64,000 nucleotides of DNA from Pseudomonadota bacterium (GCA_021794275.1 JAJYRD010000027.1:1-64000), one strand, 5' to 3'; counted from the first letter of the stretch, positions 52,245-62,178 are shown. A program made the numbers and translations. Notes: generated from the letters alone by a model not told the origin.

Positions 52245-52423
52245 CCAGCAATTCTCAATGTGAAGTTGTAAGGCCTCGGAGCTATGGTGGGAGAACCCGA
52301 AACGCCCGGTGACGGCATCGGGACAAGGGTGTTTGAGGGCGTCCATACCGGACGTTGGCGCTCATTAGCACACCCCAAGCCACCGGATACTCATTGGCCA
52401 TTGCCACATTGAGAATTGCTGGC
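52245..52423. repeat. Pair of 18-bp perfect inverted repeats, small mobile-element-like unit
   Basis: CCAGCAATTCTCAATGTG at 52245-52262 recurs as its exact complement at 52406-52423. GGCCAACGC also flanks both copies in direct orientation (52236-52244 and 52422-52430). The 179-base unit has no ORF worth calling. This looks like the two ends of a deleted insertion sequence or a MITE-like remnant. Confidence 0.55.
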
Positions 52424-52801
52424 CAACGCCACCAAGACTAGCCAGGGAAGCCTCGACAGTGCATTCTGAGCGCGGGGGACCAAGATAGAGAGGCCGCCGC
52501 CTGCATCTTTTTAAAAATCCGACGGGAATACTCCCCGCGGCCACCCTCTGGATGCGCCAAGGTCATCTCTGGCGCTGCCACGAGGCGCGGGTGCGAATGT
52601 CTTGGTCTGCGTTGGCAGGGGGGGGGTGGCGGTGGGCGACACCCGGAGATGGCGAGGAAGGTGTGCAAGAAGGGTGCCGCAATGGATTATTGCGACACGC
52701 CCGCACAATCATAATGTACTACGCCCAAATGGGCACCGGGAGACAGGAACGACCAGGATCGGGAGAGAAGTCCATCCGGAACACGCGAAGAGGCAAGTGC
52801 C
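52424..52801. other. Non-coding leader of the GAF-GGDEF-EAL gene
   Basis: About 380 bases; nothing codes convincingly. It includes a G-run (GGGGGGGG near 52618) and a probable promoter (separate entry). Confidence 0.4.
52690..52717 (+). promoter_or_regulatory. Candidate sigma-70 promoter for the GAF-GGDEF-EAL gene
   Basis: TTGCGA (52690-52695) and TAATGT (52712-52717) are spaced by 16 bases, about 85 bases upstream of the GTG start. Sequence-only call. Confidence 0.35.
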
Positions 52802-54604
52802 GTGAAACGAAACGACACTGGGTCTACTGAAATCGAATTTCTGCACCGCCTGGCCCGCGAGCTCGACGTCAGCCGGTTCTTTCGCATCGCGGCCGAGGGA
52901 TTGGCGGACCGTTTGGGCGCGGACGGCGCGGCGCTCCTCTTGCGAGAAGAACATGACAAGCTTCGCTACCGCTTCTTTCACGGCGTACCGACGCCGCACG
53001 GGTCGCTCGGCGGCCGCTGCTTCAACGACAGTCTTGGCGTCGCAGGCGCCGCCCTGCACGCGCGCAAGCCGATCTTCGTAGCCGACTACGCGGCAAGCCC
53101 CTACGCCATGCCCGAATTCGTCCAGGCGGGCCTAAAGGCGAGCCTTTGCAGTCCGGTCATGGCCCAGGGCGAGGTCTTGGCGATACTCGCCATCTCCTGG
53201 TTTCACGCCCCGCAACGACTGCCCGATGATGCCGCTATCCGTTTCATCGGGATCGTATCGGATTTCGTCGGCAGCGCCCTGCATCGCCACCGGACAGAAC
53301 AACGCCTGCTCGATCTCGCCACCCACGACCCGCTCACTGGGGCCGCCAACCGCAATCTGTTCTTTGACCGCCTCGAGCACGCCATGACTACCGCCTTAAG
53401 ACGCGAGCGGCTCACGGGTGTGATCACTTTCGATATCGACAACTTCAAGATCATCAACGACAAGCTCGGACATCTCATGGGCGACGCCCTGCTCGTCGAA
53501 GTCAAAAATCGCGTCCTGGATCTGATCCGTGCAAGCGATACCCTCTCGCGACTTGGCGGCGACGAGTTTGCGCTCATCCTGGAAGGCGTGCGCTACTACG
53601 ACGATATCGAAATAGTCATCGAACGCATACGCCAGGCCCTGCGCATTCGCTGGGGGCCCGCCACCTTGCAGATCGCAGTCAGCATCAGTCTTGGCTACAC
53701 CGTGTACCCGATTGACGACAGCAAAGGCCAGGCGCTTCTGCACAACGCTGATACAGCCATGTACGAAGCCAAGCGCGCCGGCGGCAACAGGGCGGTGCTC
53801 TTCGCGTACGCCATGGCGCGCGCCGCGACCCACAAGGGCGATCTCATCGTCGAATTCGGCAAGGCCCTGGGGCAAGGGGAGATGGTGCTCCACTTCCAAC
53901 CCATAGTCTCGATCGCAACTGGGGAGATCGTCTCCGCCGAGGCCCTGATCCGGTGGCGCCACCCGACGCGCGGCCTCCTTGCGCCACCGCAGTTCATGGC
54001 GGCCCTCGAACACGCCTACAACAGCCTGAAGCTTGACGCCTGGGTCATAGGCGAGGCCTTAAAGATCCTTGCGCGCTGGCAGGGCAAGGGGATATTCAAG
54101 ACGCTGCACATCAATCTTTCGGCATCATCGGTCGAGAATCACCAATTCTGCGAGATCCTGGAGGGTATGCTGGCCACCACCCCGTCGCCCGTCGACCCCC
54201 ACTACCTTGGCATCGAACTCGTCGAATGGAGCACGATCCAGGACATCGAATCGGCGCGCGCCCTCATTATAGGCTGCCGCACGCTCGGCATCTCCGTGGC
54301 CCTGGACGACTTCGGCACGGGCTACGCGTCGCTCCAGCATCTGCGATCGCTCCCCATCGACAGCATCAAGATCGACCGCACCTTCATAGCGGGGCTTGCC
54401 GAGGATCCCGCCGACCGCGTCCTCGTGCAAAGCATGATCAACGCGGCTCAGGCCTTCGGTATCGAGGCGGTGGCCGAGGGCATAGAGACCGGCGAGCAAA
54501 AACAAATCCTCATGGCCATGGGTTGCACTCGGGGGCAGGGCTACCTCTTCGCCCGGCCCATGCCCGAAGACGAGCTGTGGCCGGATGCGTCCGAGCCCCA
54601 CTAA
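52802..54604 (+). CDS. GAF-GGDEF-EAL c-di-GMP signalling protein
   Basis: 600 residues from GTG 52802. Residues about 5-160 form a GAF sensor domain (EFLHRLARELDVSRFFRIAAEGLADRLGADGAALLL). DPLTGAANRNLFFDRL starts the cyclase domain with an intact LGGDEF motif (SRLGGDEFALIL). The EAL domain has SAEALIRWRHP, INLSASSVEN, IELVEWS, LDDFGTGYASL, SIKIDRTFI and AEGIETGEQ. All key residues of both domains are visible, so it could both make and break c-di-GMP. It stands alone. Confidence 0.95.
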   Translation: MKRNDTGSTEIEFLHRLARELDVSRFFRIAAEGLADRLGADGAALLLREEHDKLRYRFFHGVPTPHGSLGGRCFNDSLGVAGAALHARKPIFVADYAASPYAMPEFVQAGLKASLCSPVMAQGEVLAILAISWFHAPQRLPDDAAIRFIGIVSDFVGSALHRHRTEQRLLDLATHDPLTGAANRNLFFDRLEHAMTTALRRERLTGVITFDIDNFKIINDKLGHLMGDALLVEVKNRVLDLIRASDTLSRLGGDEFALILEGVRYYDDIEIVIERIRQALRIRWGPATLQIAVSISLGYTVYPIDDSKGQALLHNADTAMYEAKRAGGNRAVLFAYAMARAATHKGDLIVEFGKALGQGEMVLHFQPIVSIATGEIVSAEALIRWRHPTRGLLAPPQFMAALEHAYNSLKLDAWVIGEALKILARWQGKGIFKTLHINLSASSVENHQFCEILEGMLATTPSPVDPHYLGIELVEWSTIQDIESARALIIGCRTLGISVALDDFGTGYASLQHLRSLPIDSIKIDRTFIAGLAEDPADRVLVQSMINAAQAFGIEAVAEGIETGEQKQILMAMGCTRGQGYLFARPMPEDELWPDASEPH

Positions 54605-54772
54605 AGGCACAGCACGGCATCCCATTCCCGGCTGATCGCACGAGGAGACAGCGACAACCGAGGCGGGCCTTGATCTTGATCACAGCCGCCACGATTTCCC
54701 GGGTCGCCACCTTCGTCTTCAGGCCTCATACTGGCGCCAATCGCCATGAGCGCCTAGGCTAATGGCAGACCT

Positions 54773-55240
54773 TTGGGGAACGCCGTGGGGACAGGAATCG
54801 CACTGGCGGTCTTGGCGGCGGTGGCACTCGCCATCGAACTTTCGTCCATGACCTTTTATCTGATTGCCGTGGCGCTGGCCCTGGCCGCGGGGAGCGCGGT
54901 CGCGCTTGCAGGAGCGGGTTCCTCGTGGGCGCTCGCCACGGTCGCCCTCGGCGCGTCCGCAGGGCTCCCGGCGGCCCACATCGCGCGCAAACGTCTATCA
55001 CGCCCGACGCATGAATCCGAGGAGCTAAACGACCCGGATGCCGGACACCTCGTACGCGTGGAATCTGTCGCGCCCGAGGGCCTGCGGGTCGCCTACCGCA
55101 ACAGCTCGTGGACAGCGCGCCTCACGGACCAGTATCGCGATATGACGGTCTCCCCAGGTGACCTTCTGACCATCGTCCACCGTGACGGCAATGATCTTCT
55201 GCTTGCGCCGCCTACGGCGCGGGCCTCGATACGACAATAA
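54773..55240 (+). CDS. NfeD-like membrane protein
   Basis: 155 residues if TTG 54773 is used, or 151 from GTG 54785. Two to three hydrophobic segments (IALAVLAAVALAIELSSMTFYLIAVALALAAGSAVALAG) are followed by an OB-fold domain: HLVRVESVAPEGLRVAYRNSSWTARLTD and GDLLTIVHRDGNDLLLAP. NfeD proteins pair with SPFH/stomatin proteins in membrane microdomains, and the next gene, 24 bases on, is exactly that. Confidence 0.85.
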   Translation: MGNAVGTGIALAVLAAVALAIELSSMTFYLIAVALALAAGSAVALAGAGSSWALATVALGASAGLPAAHIARKRLSRPTHESEELNDPDAGHLVRVESVAPEGLRVAYRNSSWTARLTDQYRDMTVSPGDLLTIVHRDGNDLLLAPPTARASIRQ

Positions 55241-55264
55241 AAAGGCGACCTTGAAGGAGGAGCC

Positions 55265-56209
55265 ATGGGAGCAGGCATCGTCATTGTAGTGATCTTGGCG
55301 TTCATCGCGCTATTCATCGTGATCAAAGGTATACGGGTCGTCCCCCAGCAACGCGCGTTCGTTCTCGAGCGCATGGGTCGTTTCCACGACATATTGCAGC
55401 CCGGACTCAACATTATTTTCCCCTTGATCGACCGGGTTGCGTATCGCTTCGACCTGCGCGAGACACCGATCGATGTGCAAAAGCAGGTCTGCATTACCCG
55501 GGACAACACTCAGATCGCGATCGACGGGGTCTTATATCTGCAGATCACAGACCCCAAGGCCGCGGCCTACGGGACCACCAACCCGACGACCGCCATGATC
55601 CAGCTCGCGCAAACCATCCTGCGGGCCGACGTCGGCAAGCGCGCCCTGGATGAGGTCTTGTCGCAGCGTGCCGAACTGAACGCGACGGTCGTACAGGAAC
55701 TCGACCGGGCGGCGGTCACCTGGGGCCTCAAGGTCTTGCGCTACGAGATCCGCGACATCACCCCCCCTGCGGACGTGGTGCGGGCCATGGAGCTCCAGAT
55801 CACGGCCGAACGCGAGAAGCGGGCCACCATCGCCACCTCCGAGGGCGCCAAGCAGCAGGCCATCAACATTTCGGAGGGCGAAAGGCAACAGGCCATAAAC
55901 CGTGCCGACGGCGCACAACAGGCGCAGGTCCTGCGCGCCCAAGGCGAGGCCCAGGCGATCCTGCTCGTAGCCAAGGCGACCGCCGAGTCCTTGAAGATCG
56001 TAGGCGACAGCCTGAAAGACGAAAGCGCGCGCCAGGCGATGGCCATGCGCGTCGCCGAGTCGTTCATAAGCCAATGGGGCGCGATCGCCAAGGAGTCGAA
56101 CGTCATGATCGTGCCCGCCGACATGGGCGATCTGTCGAAGATGGTGGGCACGGCATTTCGCATCACGGAAGGCCTGAAGACCACGCCCGATCCGCGTGGC
56201 GGGAGGTGA
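55265..56209 (+). CDS. SPFH/stomatin-family protein (QmcA-like)
   Basis: 314 residues, AAGGAGGAG before the ATG. A single N-terminal span (IVIVVILAFIALFIVIKGI) precedes VVPQQRAFVLERMGRFHDILQPGLNIIFPLIDRVAYRFDLRE, the SPFH domain. A long coiled coil follows (AEREKRATIATSEGAKQQAINISEGERQQAINRADGAQQAQ). It forms large membrane-bound rings with its NfeD partner; QmcA has links to proteostasis at the inner membrane. Confidence 0.95.
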   Translation: MGAGIVIVVILAFIALFIVIKGIRVVPQQRAFVLERMGRFHDILQPGLNIIFPLIDRVAYRFDLRETPIDVQKQVCITRDNTQIAIDGVLYLQITDPKAAAYGTTNPTTAMIQLAQTILRADVGKRALDEVLSQRAELNATVVQELDRAAVTWGLKVLRYEIRDITPPADVVRAMELQITAEREKRATIATSEGAKQQAINISEGERQQAINRADGAQQAQVLRAQGEAQAILLVAKATAESLKIVGDSLKDESARQAMAMRVAESFISQWGAIAKESNVMIVPADMGDLSKMVGTAFRITEGLKTTPDPRGGR

Positions 56210-56297
56210 CGCCTCGCGAGGCGCCGGGCCAGGTCCCGCTCGTCCTTGACACGCGCGCCGGCTTTCGCCATTCTCGGCCGATCGTGAACGGAAGCAC

Positions 56298-57116
56298 ATG
56301 CTCGCCTATCCCCACATAAATCCCGTCGGATTTCATATAGGCCCGATACCGATCCACTGGTACGGCCTCCTCGAAATCATAAGCTTTGTCATCGGCACGA
56401 TCTGGCTGATCCGGCGCGGGCGCCGCGCCGAGTGGCAATGGACGAAGGAGCAGGTCCTCGACCTCGAATACTATCTGTCCGTGGGGGCCATCGCTGGCGG
56501 CCGCCTGGGCTATGTCCTGTGGTATGACCTGCCCTACTACCTCGGCCATCCGATCCAGATTTTGGAGGTCTGGGACGGGGGCATGTCCTTCCATGGCGGC
56601 CTCATAGGCGTCATCCTCGGCTGCTGGGTCTACGGCCGCAAACACGACCGATCGGCGATGGCTGTGCTCGACTTCGTGGCGCCAGCGGCCCCCATCGGGC
56701 TAGGCCTTGGGCGGCTTGCGAACTTCATCAACGATCAATTGTTCGGGCGCGTGAGCCACCTCCCGTGGGCGGTGATCTTTCCTGCGGGCGGCCCCGAGCC
56801 CCGTCAGCCCTCGCAGATCTACGAGTTTTTGTTGGAGGGGGTGGCGCTGCTCATCATCCTCGCGGTCTACGGCCGCAAGCGCCGCCCGACGGGCGCAGTC
56901 GGCGCCCTCTTCGTCCTCTTCTATGGGATCTTCCGCTTCCTGGTCGAATACACGCGCCAACCCGACATACAGCTAGGCTTCGTGCTCGGAAGGCTCGATA
57001 TGGGACAGGTTCTGTCGGCACCCATGATCCCGATCGGGATTGCGCTGCTCTACTGGGCCTACCGCGGCGGCTTCGAGACACCTGAGCGCAATCGCGCAGC
57101 GGGCGGGTCCGCATGA
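56298..57116 (+). CDS. lgt: Prolipoprotein diacylglyceryl transferase
   Basis: 272 residues, seven membrane spans. PVGFHIGPIPIHWYGLLEIISFVIG is the N-terminal signature. GGMSFHGGLIGVILGCW and GLGLGRLANFINDQLFGRVSHLPWAVIFP (H103-like HGG and the R-N residues) are the catalytic region. It attaches diacylglycerol to the lipobox cysteine of proteins such as CyoA and the MlaA-like lipoprotein encoded here. Its stop overlaps the next start (ATGA). Confidence 0.97.
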   Translation: MLAYPHINPVGFHIGPIPIHWYGLLEIISFVIGTIWLIRRGRRAEWQWTKEQVLDLEYYLSVGAIAGGRLGYVLWYDLPYYLGHPIQILEVWDGGMSFHGGLIGVILGCWVYGRKHDRSAMAVLDFVAPAAPIGLGLGRLANFINDQLFGRVSHLPWAVIFPAGGPEPRQPSQIYEFLLEGVALLIILAVYGRKRRPTGAVGALFVLFYGIFRFLVEYTRQPDIQLGFVLGRLDMGQVLSAPMIPIGIALLYWAYRGGFETPERNRAAGGSA

Positions 57117-57574
57117 CCGCGGCTCCCGAAAAGGCCGGCGCGCGCATGAGCGCCACGCGTGGAGCGGAGAGCTCCGCCACACGCCGCTTCGCACGCGTCA
57201 TGATCGGCTTCACGATCCTCTACGGCCTCCTGGCCGCGATCCTGAGTTTCCATATCGTAGTCGAACAGCAAGCCGTCCGCCGGCACCTGGACACAGCGCT
57301 ACGCGTGCGCCCTGTCGGGCCCTTTGCGTCGATACGGGCATCGCGCGCCGTAGCCCGCGCCTTCGTGGCACGCCTGAACGCGGCCTTCGGACACAACCCC
57401 TGCGGGCCGGGGCCTGCCTTCGCTCTCGCAAGGCCTCACGCCATGGCGCGCCGCGACTGTCTCGTGGTCATAGCGCCTGGCCGCCACCGCCTCCATGTGC
57501 GCGCCTATGACACCCAGGGTCACCACATGGACAATGTCTTCGAACGCCTGAATCCGCCCCCGCGCCACTTATAG
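57113..57574 (+). CDS. Unrecognised small membrane-anchored protein coupled to lgt
   Basis: 153 residues starting at the ATGA overlap. A basic N-terminus is followed by one span (RVMIGFTILYGLLAAILSFHIVV) and then about 100 residues outside with two cysteines (NPCGPG, RRDCLVV) that could pair in the periplasm. ARPHAMARRDCLVVIAPGRHRLHVRAYDTQG is the most ordered-looking part. I do not recognise a family. The overlap with lgt means it is translated together with it. Confidence 0.55.
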   Translation: MTAAPEKAGARMSATRGAESSATRRFARVMIGFTILYGLLAAILSFHIVVEQQAVRRHLDTALRVRPVGPFASIRASRAVARAFVARLNAAFGHNPCGPGPAFALARPHAMARRDCLVVIAPGRHRLHVRAYDTQGHHMDNVFERLNPPPRHL

Positions 57575-57804
57575 GCGGCGAGCCTGCGACATAGCGCGTG
57601 ACATCTCGGCCCTCTTTCCCCACTGACACGACCGACCGCGGCTCCCACAAGCCGCGCCTCGTGTCGGCCAACCTTTGCGTCCCGTCAGCCTCCCGTCATA
57701 TCCTGACAGCCATGATGACCCCGACCCCCGTCGACCGGATGCGGGGCGCCCGCGCGTTGCGGGCCCCGGCGCGCCGCTAAATCTAGCCCACGGAGCCGCA
57801 CCCC

Positions 57805-60288
57805 GTGTCGACGCCCACGCCCCCAGCCCCCTCATCGCCGCCTCGCCCGGGACGGCGCTTCTGGGTGCTGCTTGCGCTTGCCATCGCGGCTTTGAACGGC
57901 CTGCTCGCGATCGGGGCCTGGACGTGGTGGACCTGGGACCATCTCCCCCGCGTGCGCGCCCTCGAGGACTGGCACCCCGAGCAGCCGCTGCGCATTTATG
58001 CCGCGAACGGCGAACTCCTCCAGGCCATCGGGCCGCAGATCCGATTCGCGCTGCCGCTCCAGAAGATCCCGAAGGGCCTCCAGGAGGCCTTCATCGCCGC
58101 CGAGAACGGCAAGTTCTATAGCCGCGACCCCCTGTATTACCCGGTGAGCTACCCAGGCATCCTGCGCGCCGCCTTCGTTGACATTCTGCACATGGCGCCC
58201 GTGCAAGGGGCGAGCACCATCACCGAGCAGGTCGCGCGGAATTTCTATCTCTCGCCCAAAAAGACGATCGCGCGCAAGGCGGCGGAGATCCTGCTCGCCT
58301 ACAAGCTCGCCGACCGCCTCAACCGCGGGCAGATCCTCGACCTCTATCTGAACAAGATCTATCTCGGGCAGGGCGCCTATGGGGTCGAGGCCGCGGCCCG
58401 CACCTATTACGGCAAGAACGTCTCACAGCTTTCGCTCGCCCAAGAAGCGACCCTGGCCGGGCTCCCCGCCGCGCCCTCGTACTTCAACCCGGTGAAGAAC
58501 CCGCAGCTCGCGCGCAAGCGCCGTGATTACGTCCTGCACCAGATGTACGCCGACCATGACATAAGCCACCGCGCCATGGTCGAGGCCGAGGCGCAACCCG
58601 TGCGCACGCGCTACCACGCGCCCGCCAACAATGTCGCACCCTACGCCACCGAGTGGATCCGCAAATGGCTCGTCAAGCGCTTCGGGGCGAACTTCACCTA
58701 TCGGCGCGGGCTGCGCGTCTACACCACGATCTCCCGCAAGGACCAGCGGGCCGCCGACAGGAGTCTCGCCGTGGGGCTCGAGAACTACGCCATGGGCCTG
58801 GACAGTCTCGACCCGAAGACCTGGGCGGGGCCCGTGGCGCTCTTGAAGGGCAAGGCCCTCAAAGCGGCGCTTGCCGGTGGCCGCCCGCCCCAGCTCCCGG
58901 ATCGGGATCCGGCCAATCTGCGCTGGGGGGTGGTCGTAAAGAGCAACGCCAAGGAGGCGAGCGTGCGCCTCGAGGGACAGAGGACTGTTATCCTCGATGG
59001 ACGAGACATCGCCTGGGTGCGGCTCGCCCCACGAGGCCTGCAGGCGTCCGCCGTCGATCAGGTCCTGAAACCGGGTGACCTCGTATGGCTGCGCCACTAT
59101 GTCGCGGACACAGGCGCAGGCGCTGGCAACCGCCAGTGGGCGGGGACCGCCGTGTGGCACCGCGTGCCGAATGCCGGCTGGCAACTCACAGTGGTGCCCA
59201 AGGCCCAGGGGGCGCTAGTCTCCATCGACGCCAAGACCGGGGCGATCCTGGCCTTGAGCGGCGGCTACAGCTATAAATTGAGCCACTTCGATCGTGCGCT
59301 CTACGCCTATCGGCAGCCGGGATCGGGTTTCAAGCCCTTCGTCTACGCGGCCGCCATGGACGGTCCGGCCTTGAAGGCCGCGGGCGTCCGTCATTACCTC
59401 ACACCGGTCTCGCTCATCAAGGACACCCCCCTCTCCGTACACTTGGCCGACGGCACCGACTACCGCCCGACGAATTACAGCAACACCTTCTCGCGCACAC
59501 CGATCGCCGTGTGGCAGGACCTGGCGGACTCCCACAACGTCCCGAGCGTGCGTCTCTTGCTGCACATCGGCATCCCGTTTGCCGCATCCTACGTCCACCG
59601 CTTCGGCTTCCCGACCCAGCAGATCCCACAGGTCCCATCGATGGTGCTCGGCTCCGGGGACTACACCCCCATGCAGATCGCACGCGGCTACGCGGTGTTC
59701 GCAAACGGCGGCCGCCGCCCCCGGCCCTACCTCATCTCGCGCATCCAGACCGCGAGCGGCGAGCACATCCCGCTTGGCGACTGCGCGCTCGGCTATAAGT
59801 CCACGCCCGACACAAAGACCGCCATCCCGCCGGGGGTCGCCTTCCTTATGACGCGCATGATGGAACGTGTCATACGCCAGGGCACCGGGGTCGCGGCCCA
59901 GATCCTTCATCGCCGGGCGCTCGCCGGCAAGACCGGCACCACCAACGACGAGAGCAACGCGTGGTTCACGGGCTACAATCCGCAGGTGGTGACGACGGTG
60001 TGGGTGGGCTATGACGACAACCACAGCCTGGGACGCTGGGCGGCGGGCGCCCGCGAGGCGCTCCCCATCTGGATACACTTCATGAAGACGGCCCTTCGCG
60101 GCCAGCGGGGCCTGCGCTTCACCATACCGCCTACGGTCGTGCGCCGGCACTACGACCCCAAGACCGGCGGCCTTGCCTACTCAGGTCGCCACGAGGCCTA
60201 CTTCCTCAAGGGCTACCTGCCGGAGAACGGTGGATCGGGCCTCGGGGTCATCAAGAACTTCCTCCATAGGCTCGCGAACTTCCTGTAG
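57805..60288 (+). CDS. mrcA: Penicillin-binding protein 1A (bifunctional)
   Basis: 827 residues from GTG 57805. One span (FWVLLALAIAALNGLLAIGAW) anchors it. The glycosyltransferase domain has FIAAENGKFYSRD (the catalytic E; the usual neighbour D is N here), QGASTITEQVARNFYL, LNKIYLGQGAYGVEAAARTYYGK and LAQEATLAGLPAAPS. The transpeptidase has YRQPGSGFKPFVYA (Ser-x-x-Lys), DSHNVPSV and ALAGKTGTTND. It polymerises and cross-links peptidoglycan in the periplasm. Confidence 0.95.
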   Translation: MSTPTPPAPSSPPRPGRRFWVLLALAIAALNGLLAIGAWTWWTWDHLPRVRALEDWHPEQPLRIYAANGELLQAIGPQIRFALPLQKIPKGLQEAFIAAENGKFYSRDPLYYPVSYPGILRAAFVDILHMAPVQGASTITEQVARNFYLSPKKTIARKAAEILLAYKLADRLNRGQILDLYLNKIYLGQGAYGVEAAARTYYGKNVSQLSLAQEATLAGLPAAPSYFNPVKNPQLARKRRDYVLHQMYADHDISHRAMVEAEAQPVRTRYHAPANNVAPYATEWIRKWLVKRFGANFTYRRGLRVYTTISRKDQRAADRSLAVGLENYAMGLDSLDPKTWAGPVALLKGKALKAALAGGRPPQLPDRDPANLRWGVVVKSNAKEASVRLEGQRTVILDGRDIAWVRLAPRGLQASAVDQVLKPGDLVWLRHYVADTGAGAGNRQWAGTAVWHRVPNAGWQLTVVPKAQGALVSIDAKTGAILALSGGYSYKLSHFDRALYAYRQPGSGFKPFVYAAAMDGPALKAAGVRHYLTPVSLIKDTPLSVHLADGTDYRPTNYSNTFSRTPIAVWQDLADSHNVPSVRLLLHIGIPFAASYVHRFGFPTQQIPQVPSMVLGSGDYTPMQIARGYAVFANGGRRPRPYLISRIQTASGEHIPLGDCALGYKSTPDTKTAIPPGVAFLMTRMMERVIRQGTGVAAQILHRRALAGKTGTTNDESNAWFTGYNPQVVTTVWVGYDDNHSLGRWAAGAREALPIWIHFMKTALRGQRGLRFTIPPTVVRRHYDPKTGGLAYSGRHEAYFLKGYLPENGGSGLGVIKNFLHRLANFL

Positions 60289-60402
60289 CGAGACCCCGCA
60301 CGCAGCCGCCGGTTGACCTCTCCGTCACAACACGCCCCCGCGGGCCAGGCCTCTTGCCCATGGAGGAACGCACGCCAAGGAGCGACCCGGAGGCCCTGAA
60401 CC

Positions 60403-61548
60403 TCAACAACCCGGATACTTTTGCCGGACCCGCTCCTGAAGGGCGCGGTCCGGCTTCGCCCCCACATCGTCATACTCGCCGATATCCCACGTCATGAAGG
60501 CCGCCAGATCCTGGGCGAGTTCCGCGATGACCTCACGCAGTTCCAAGGGCTCGAGAAAGGAGGGCGGAATGGCCTCAACCCCCCACAAGGCCCCCAGGAT
60601 GTTCCCGGTGATCGAGCCGGTCGAATCGGAGTCGCCGCTATGATTCACCGCGCGTATGACGCCGTCGGCGAAGTCCTGCGCGGTGAGCGCGCAATAGACC
60701 GCAATACCCAAAGCCTCCTCGGCGATCCAGCCCCCGCCGATGCGAGCGATGGCCTGAACGGGATTGTCAGAAAGACTTGCCGCGCACGACTCGCCCTGCG
60801 TCAATGCCTCCTCGGTCTCCCGTCCCTCCGGCTCGTCGGCGAGACATTCATGGACGACGGCCAGGGCCTCCTTGAGATCGCGCCCCTGGACGACCTCGGC
60901 GATCAAGACCGCAAACGCCCCGGCGGCTATATAGCCGGTCGGGTGGCCGTGGGTAAGGGCCGCGAGCGACTTGCCAAGCCTCATCGTCTCGCGTGGCGCG
61001 GCACCCTGCTGCCCCAAGACCAGACCGACGGGCGCCATGCGCATCACACCCCCGCAACCCTTGCTGTCATTGCAGGCCGGATCCCCCATGGACCGCATCG
61101 CCCGAAGCGCGGCAAGACAGGTCTCCCCCGGCCCCCGGCGATGATGGAGATCCGCGTGAGAATAAAGCCAGCCCGCCCTGTCATCATCCTCGTCGCCCCA
61201 TGGCGCCTGTCTGCTTTGGGTCTTAAGCCAACGGGCATAGGCGGCCGCCACCATGCCCTCGGTACTTGCAATGCCCCTCCTCATCAGACGGACATGCCGG
61301 CGTATCAGGCCCTCGGCGGTAAAGAGCGTCATCTGGGTGTCGTCCGTGATCGCGCCCAGGCGCCCGTAGGCCGGCGCGTAGGACGTGATCCCGGCGGGCC
61401 CGAAGCGTTGGATGATTTCCGGATACTCAAGAAACTCCACCGGCGCACCCAGGGCGTCACCCACCGCACCGCCCAAAAGACACCCCGTGAAACAGCGGCC
61501 CAAAGAATCGCTTCCCAATTTCAAGTCCCCACGATGCAACGGGCTCAT
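60403..61548 (-). CDS. ADP-ribosylglycohydrolase family protein
   Basis: 381 residues from MSPLHRGDLKLGSDSLG, with AGAGGT upstream. CLLGGAVGDALGAPVEFLEY, GAITDDTQMTLFTAEGLI, KGCGGVMRMAPVGLV and VNHSGDSDSTGSITGNILGALWG are the DraG-fold motifs with the di-metal aspartates (DDT, D-S-D-S). Family members remove ADP-ribose from proteins or small molecules. No ADP-ribosyltransferase or nitrogenase gene lies nearby to name the target. Confidence 0.9.
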   Translation of the reverse strand: MSPLHRGDLKLGSDSLGRCFTGCLLGGAVGDALGAPVEFLEYPEIIQRFGPAGITSYAPAYGRLGAITDDTQMTLFTAEGLIRRHVRLMRRGIASTEGMVAAAYARWLKTQSRQAPWGDEDDDRAGWLYSHADLHHRRGPGETCLAALRAMRSMGDPACNDSKGCGGVMRMAPVGLVLGQQGAAPRETMRLGKSLAALTHGHPTGYIAAGAFAVLIAEVVQGRDLKEALAVVHECLADEPEGRETEEALTQGESCAASLSDNPVQAIARIGGGWIAEEALGIAVYCALTAQDFADGVIRAVNHSGDSDSTGSITGNILGALWGVEAIPPSFLEPLELREVIAELAQDLAAFMTWDIGEYDDVGAKPDRALQERVRQKYPGC

Positions 61549-61785
61549 ACAACGACAGACCTCTTCGTCACATACATCTACGCAAGCCCCCATGGCCTCG
61601 GCCGACCTCGGGCCGCCAGCAACTGAGCAACTCCTCACATCAACCGCTCCCGATAAATGTCCACTGTTCTCAAAATCGCCGCCATATTAAAGTCGTCCCA
61701 AAGGTCAGCAATGGAGCCCGATTCTTGGACACTAGATCAGGTGGATATCTGCCCTTACAGGTACGCAACAAGGAGCAGAAATCCT

Positions 61786-62030
61786 ATGAGCAAGACCGGT
61801 CGTAATCACGCCCCGCAATTCAAGGCCAAGGTGGCCCTCAAGGCCCTGGCTGGGGAAAAGACCATCCACGAGATCGCAGCCAAACACCAAGTCCATCCCA
61901 ACCAGGTGACCCAGTAGCGTAGGCAGCTCATCGACCAGGCGGTAAGCCTCTTTGGCAAGGCCGCCCTGGGGGTCGATCCCGCGGGGGACCGGGAGGCGCT
62001 GTTGGCTAAGATCGGACAGCTGACAGTCAC
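61786..62030 (+). pseudogene. IS3-family OrfA remnant with an internal stop
   Basis: AAGGAGCAG precedes ATG 61786. MSKTGRNHAPQFKAKVALKALAGEKTIHEIAAKHQVHPNQVTQ is the IS3 OrfA helix-turn-helix. A TAG at 61915-61917 stands where Trp is normal. The same frame continues RRQLIDQAVSLFGKA and ends, cut, at LLAKIGQLTV. The leucine-zipper end and all of orfB are missing. The sequence TTGGACACTAGATCAGGTGGATAT about 55 bases upstream may be the left terminus. Confidence 0.75.
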
Positions 62031-62178
62031 AGGCTTTGGCGGTTTATGCCATGCACCGAACTGTTGAGCGACGCTCGGGGACCGCGCATCCGTATGAGCG
62101 ACCCCGGATGATTGTTGTTAACAGCGCGACGCGAACTTCCGACGCGAGCTTCCAAAGATCCGGCGCCGACGAAGGCTT

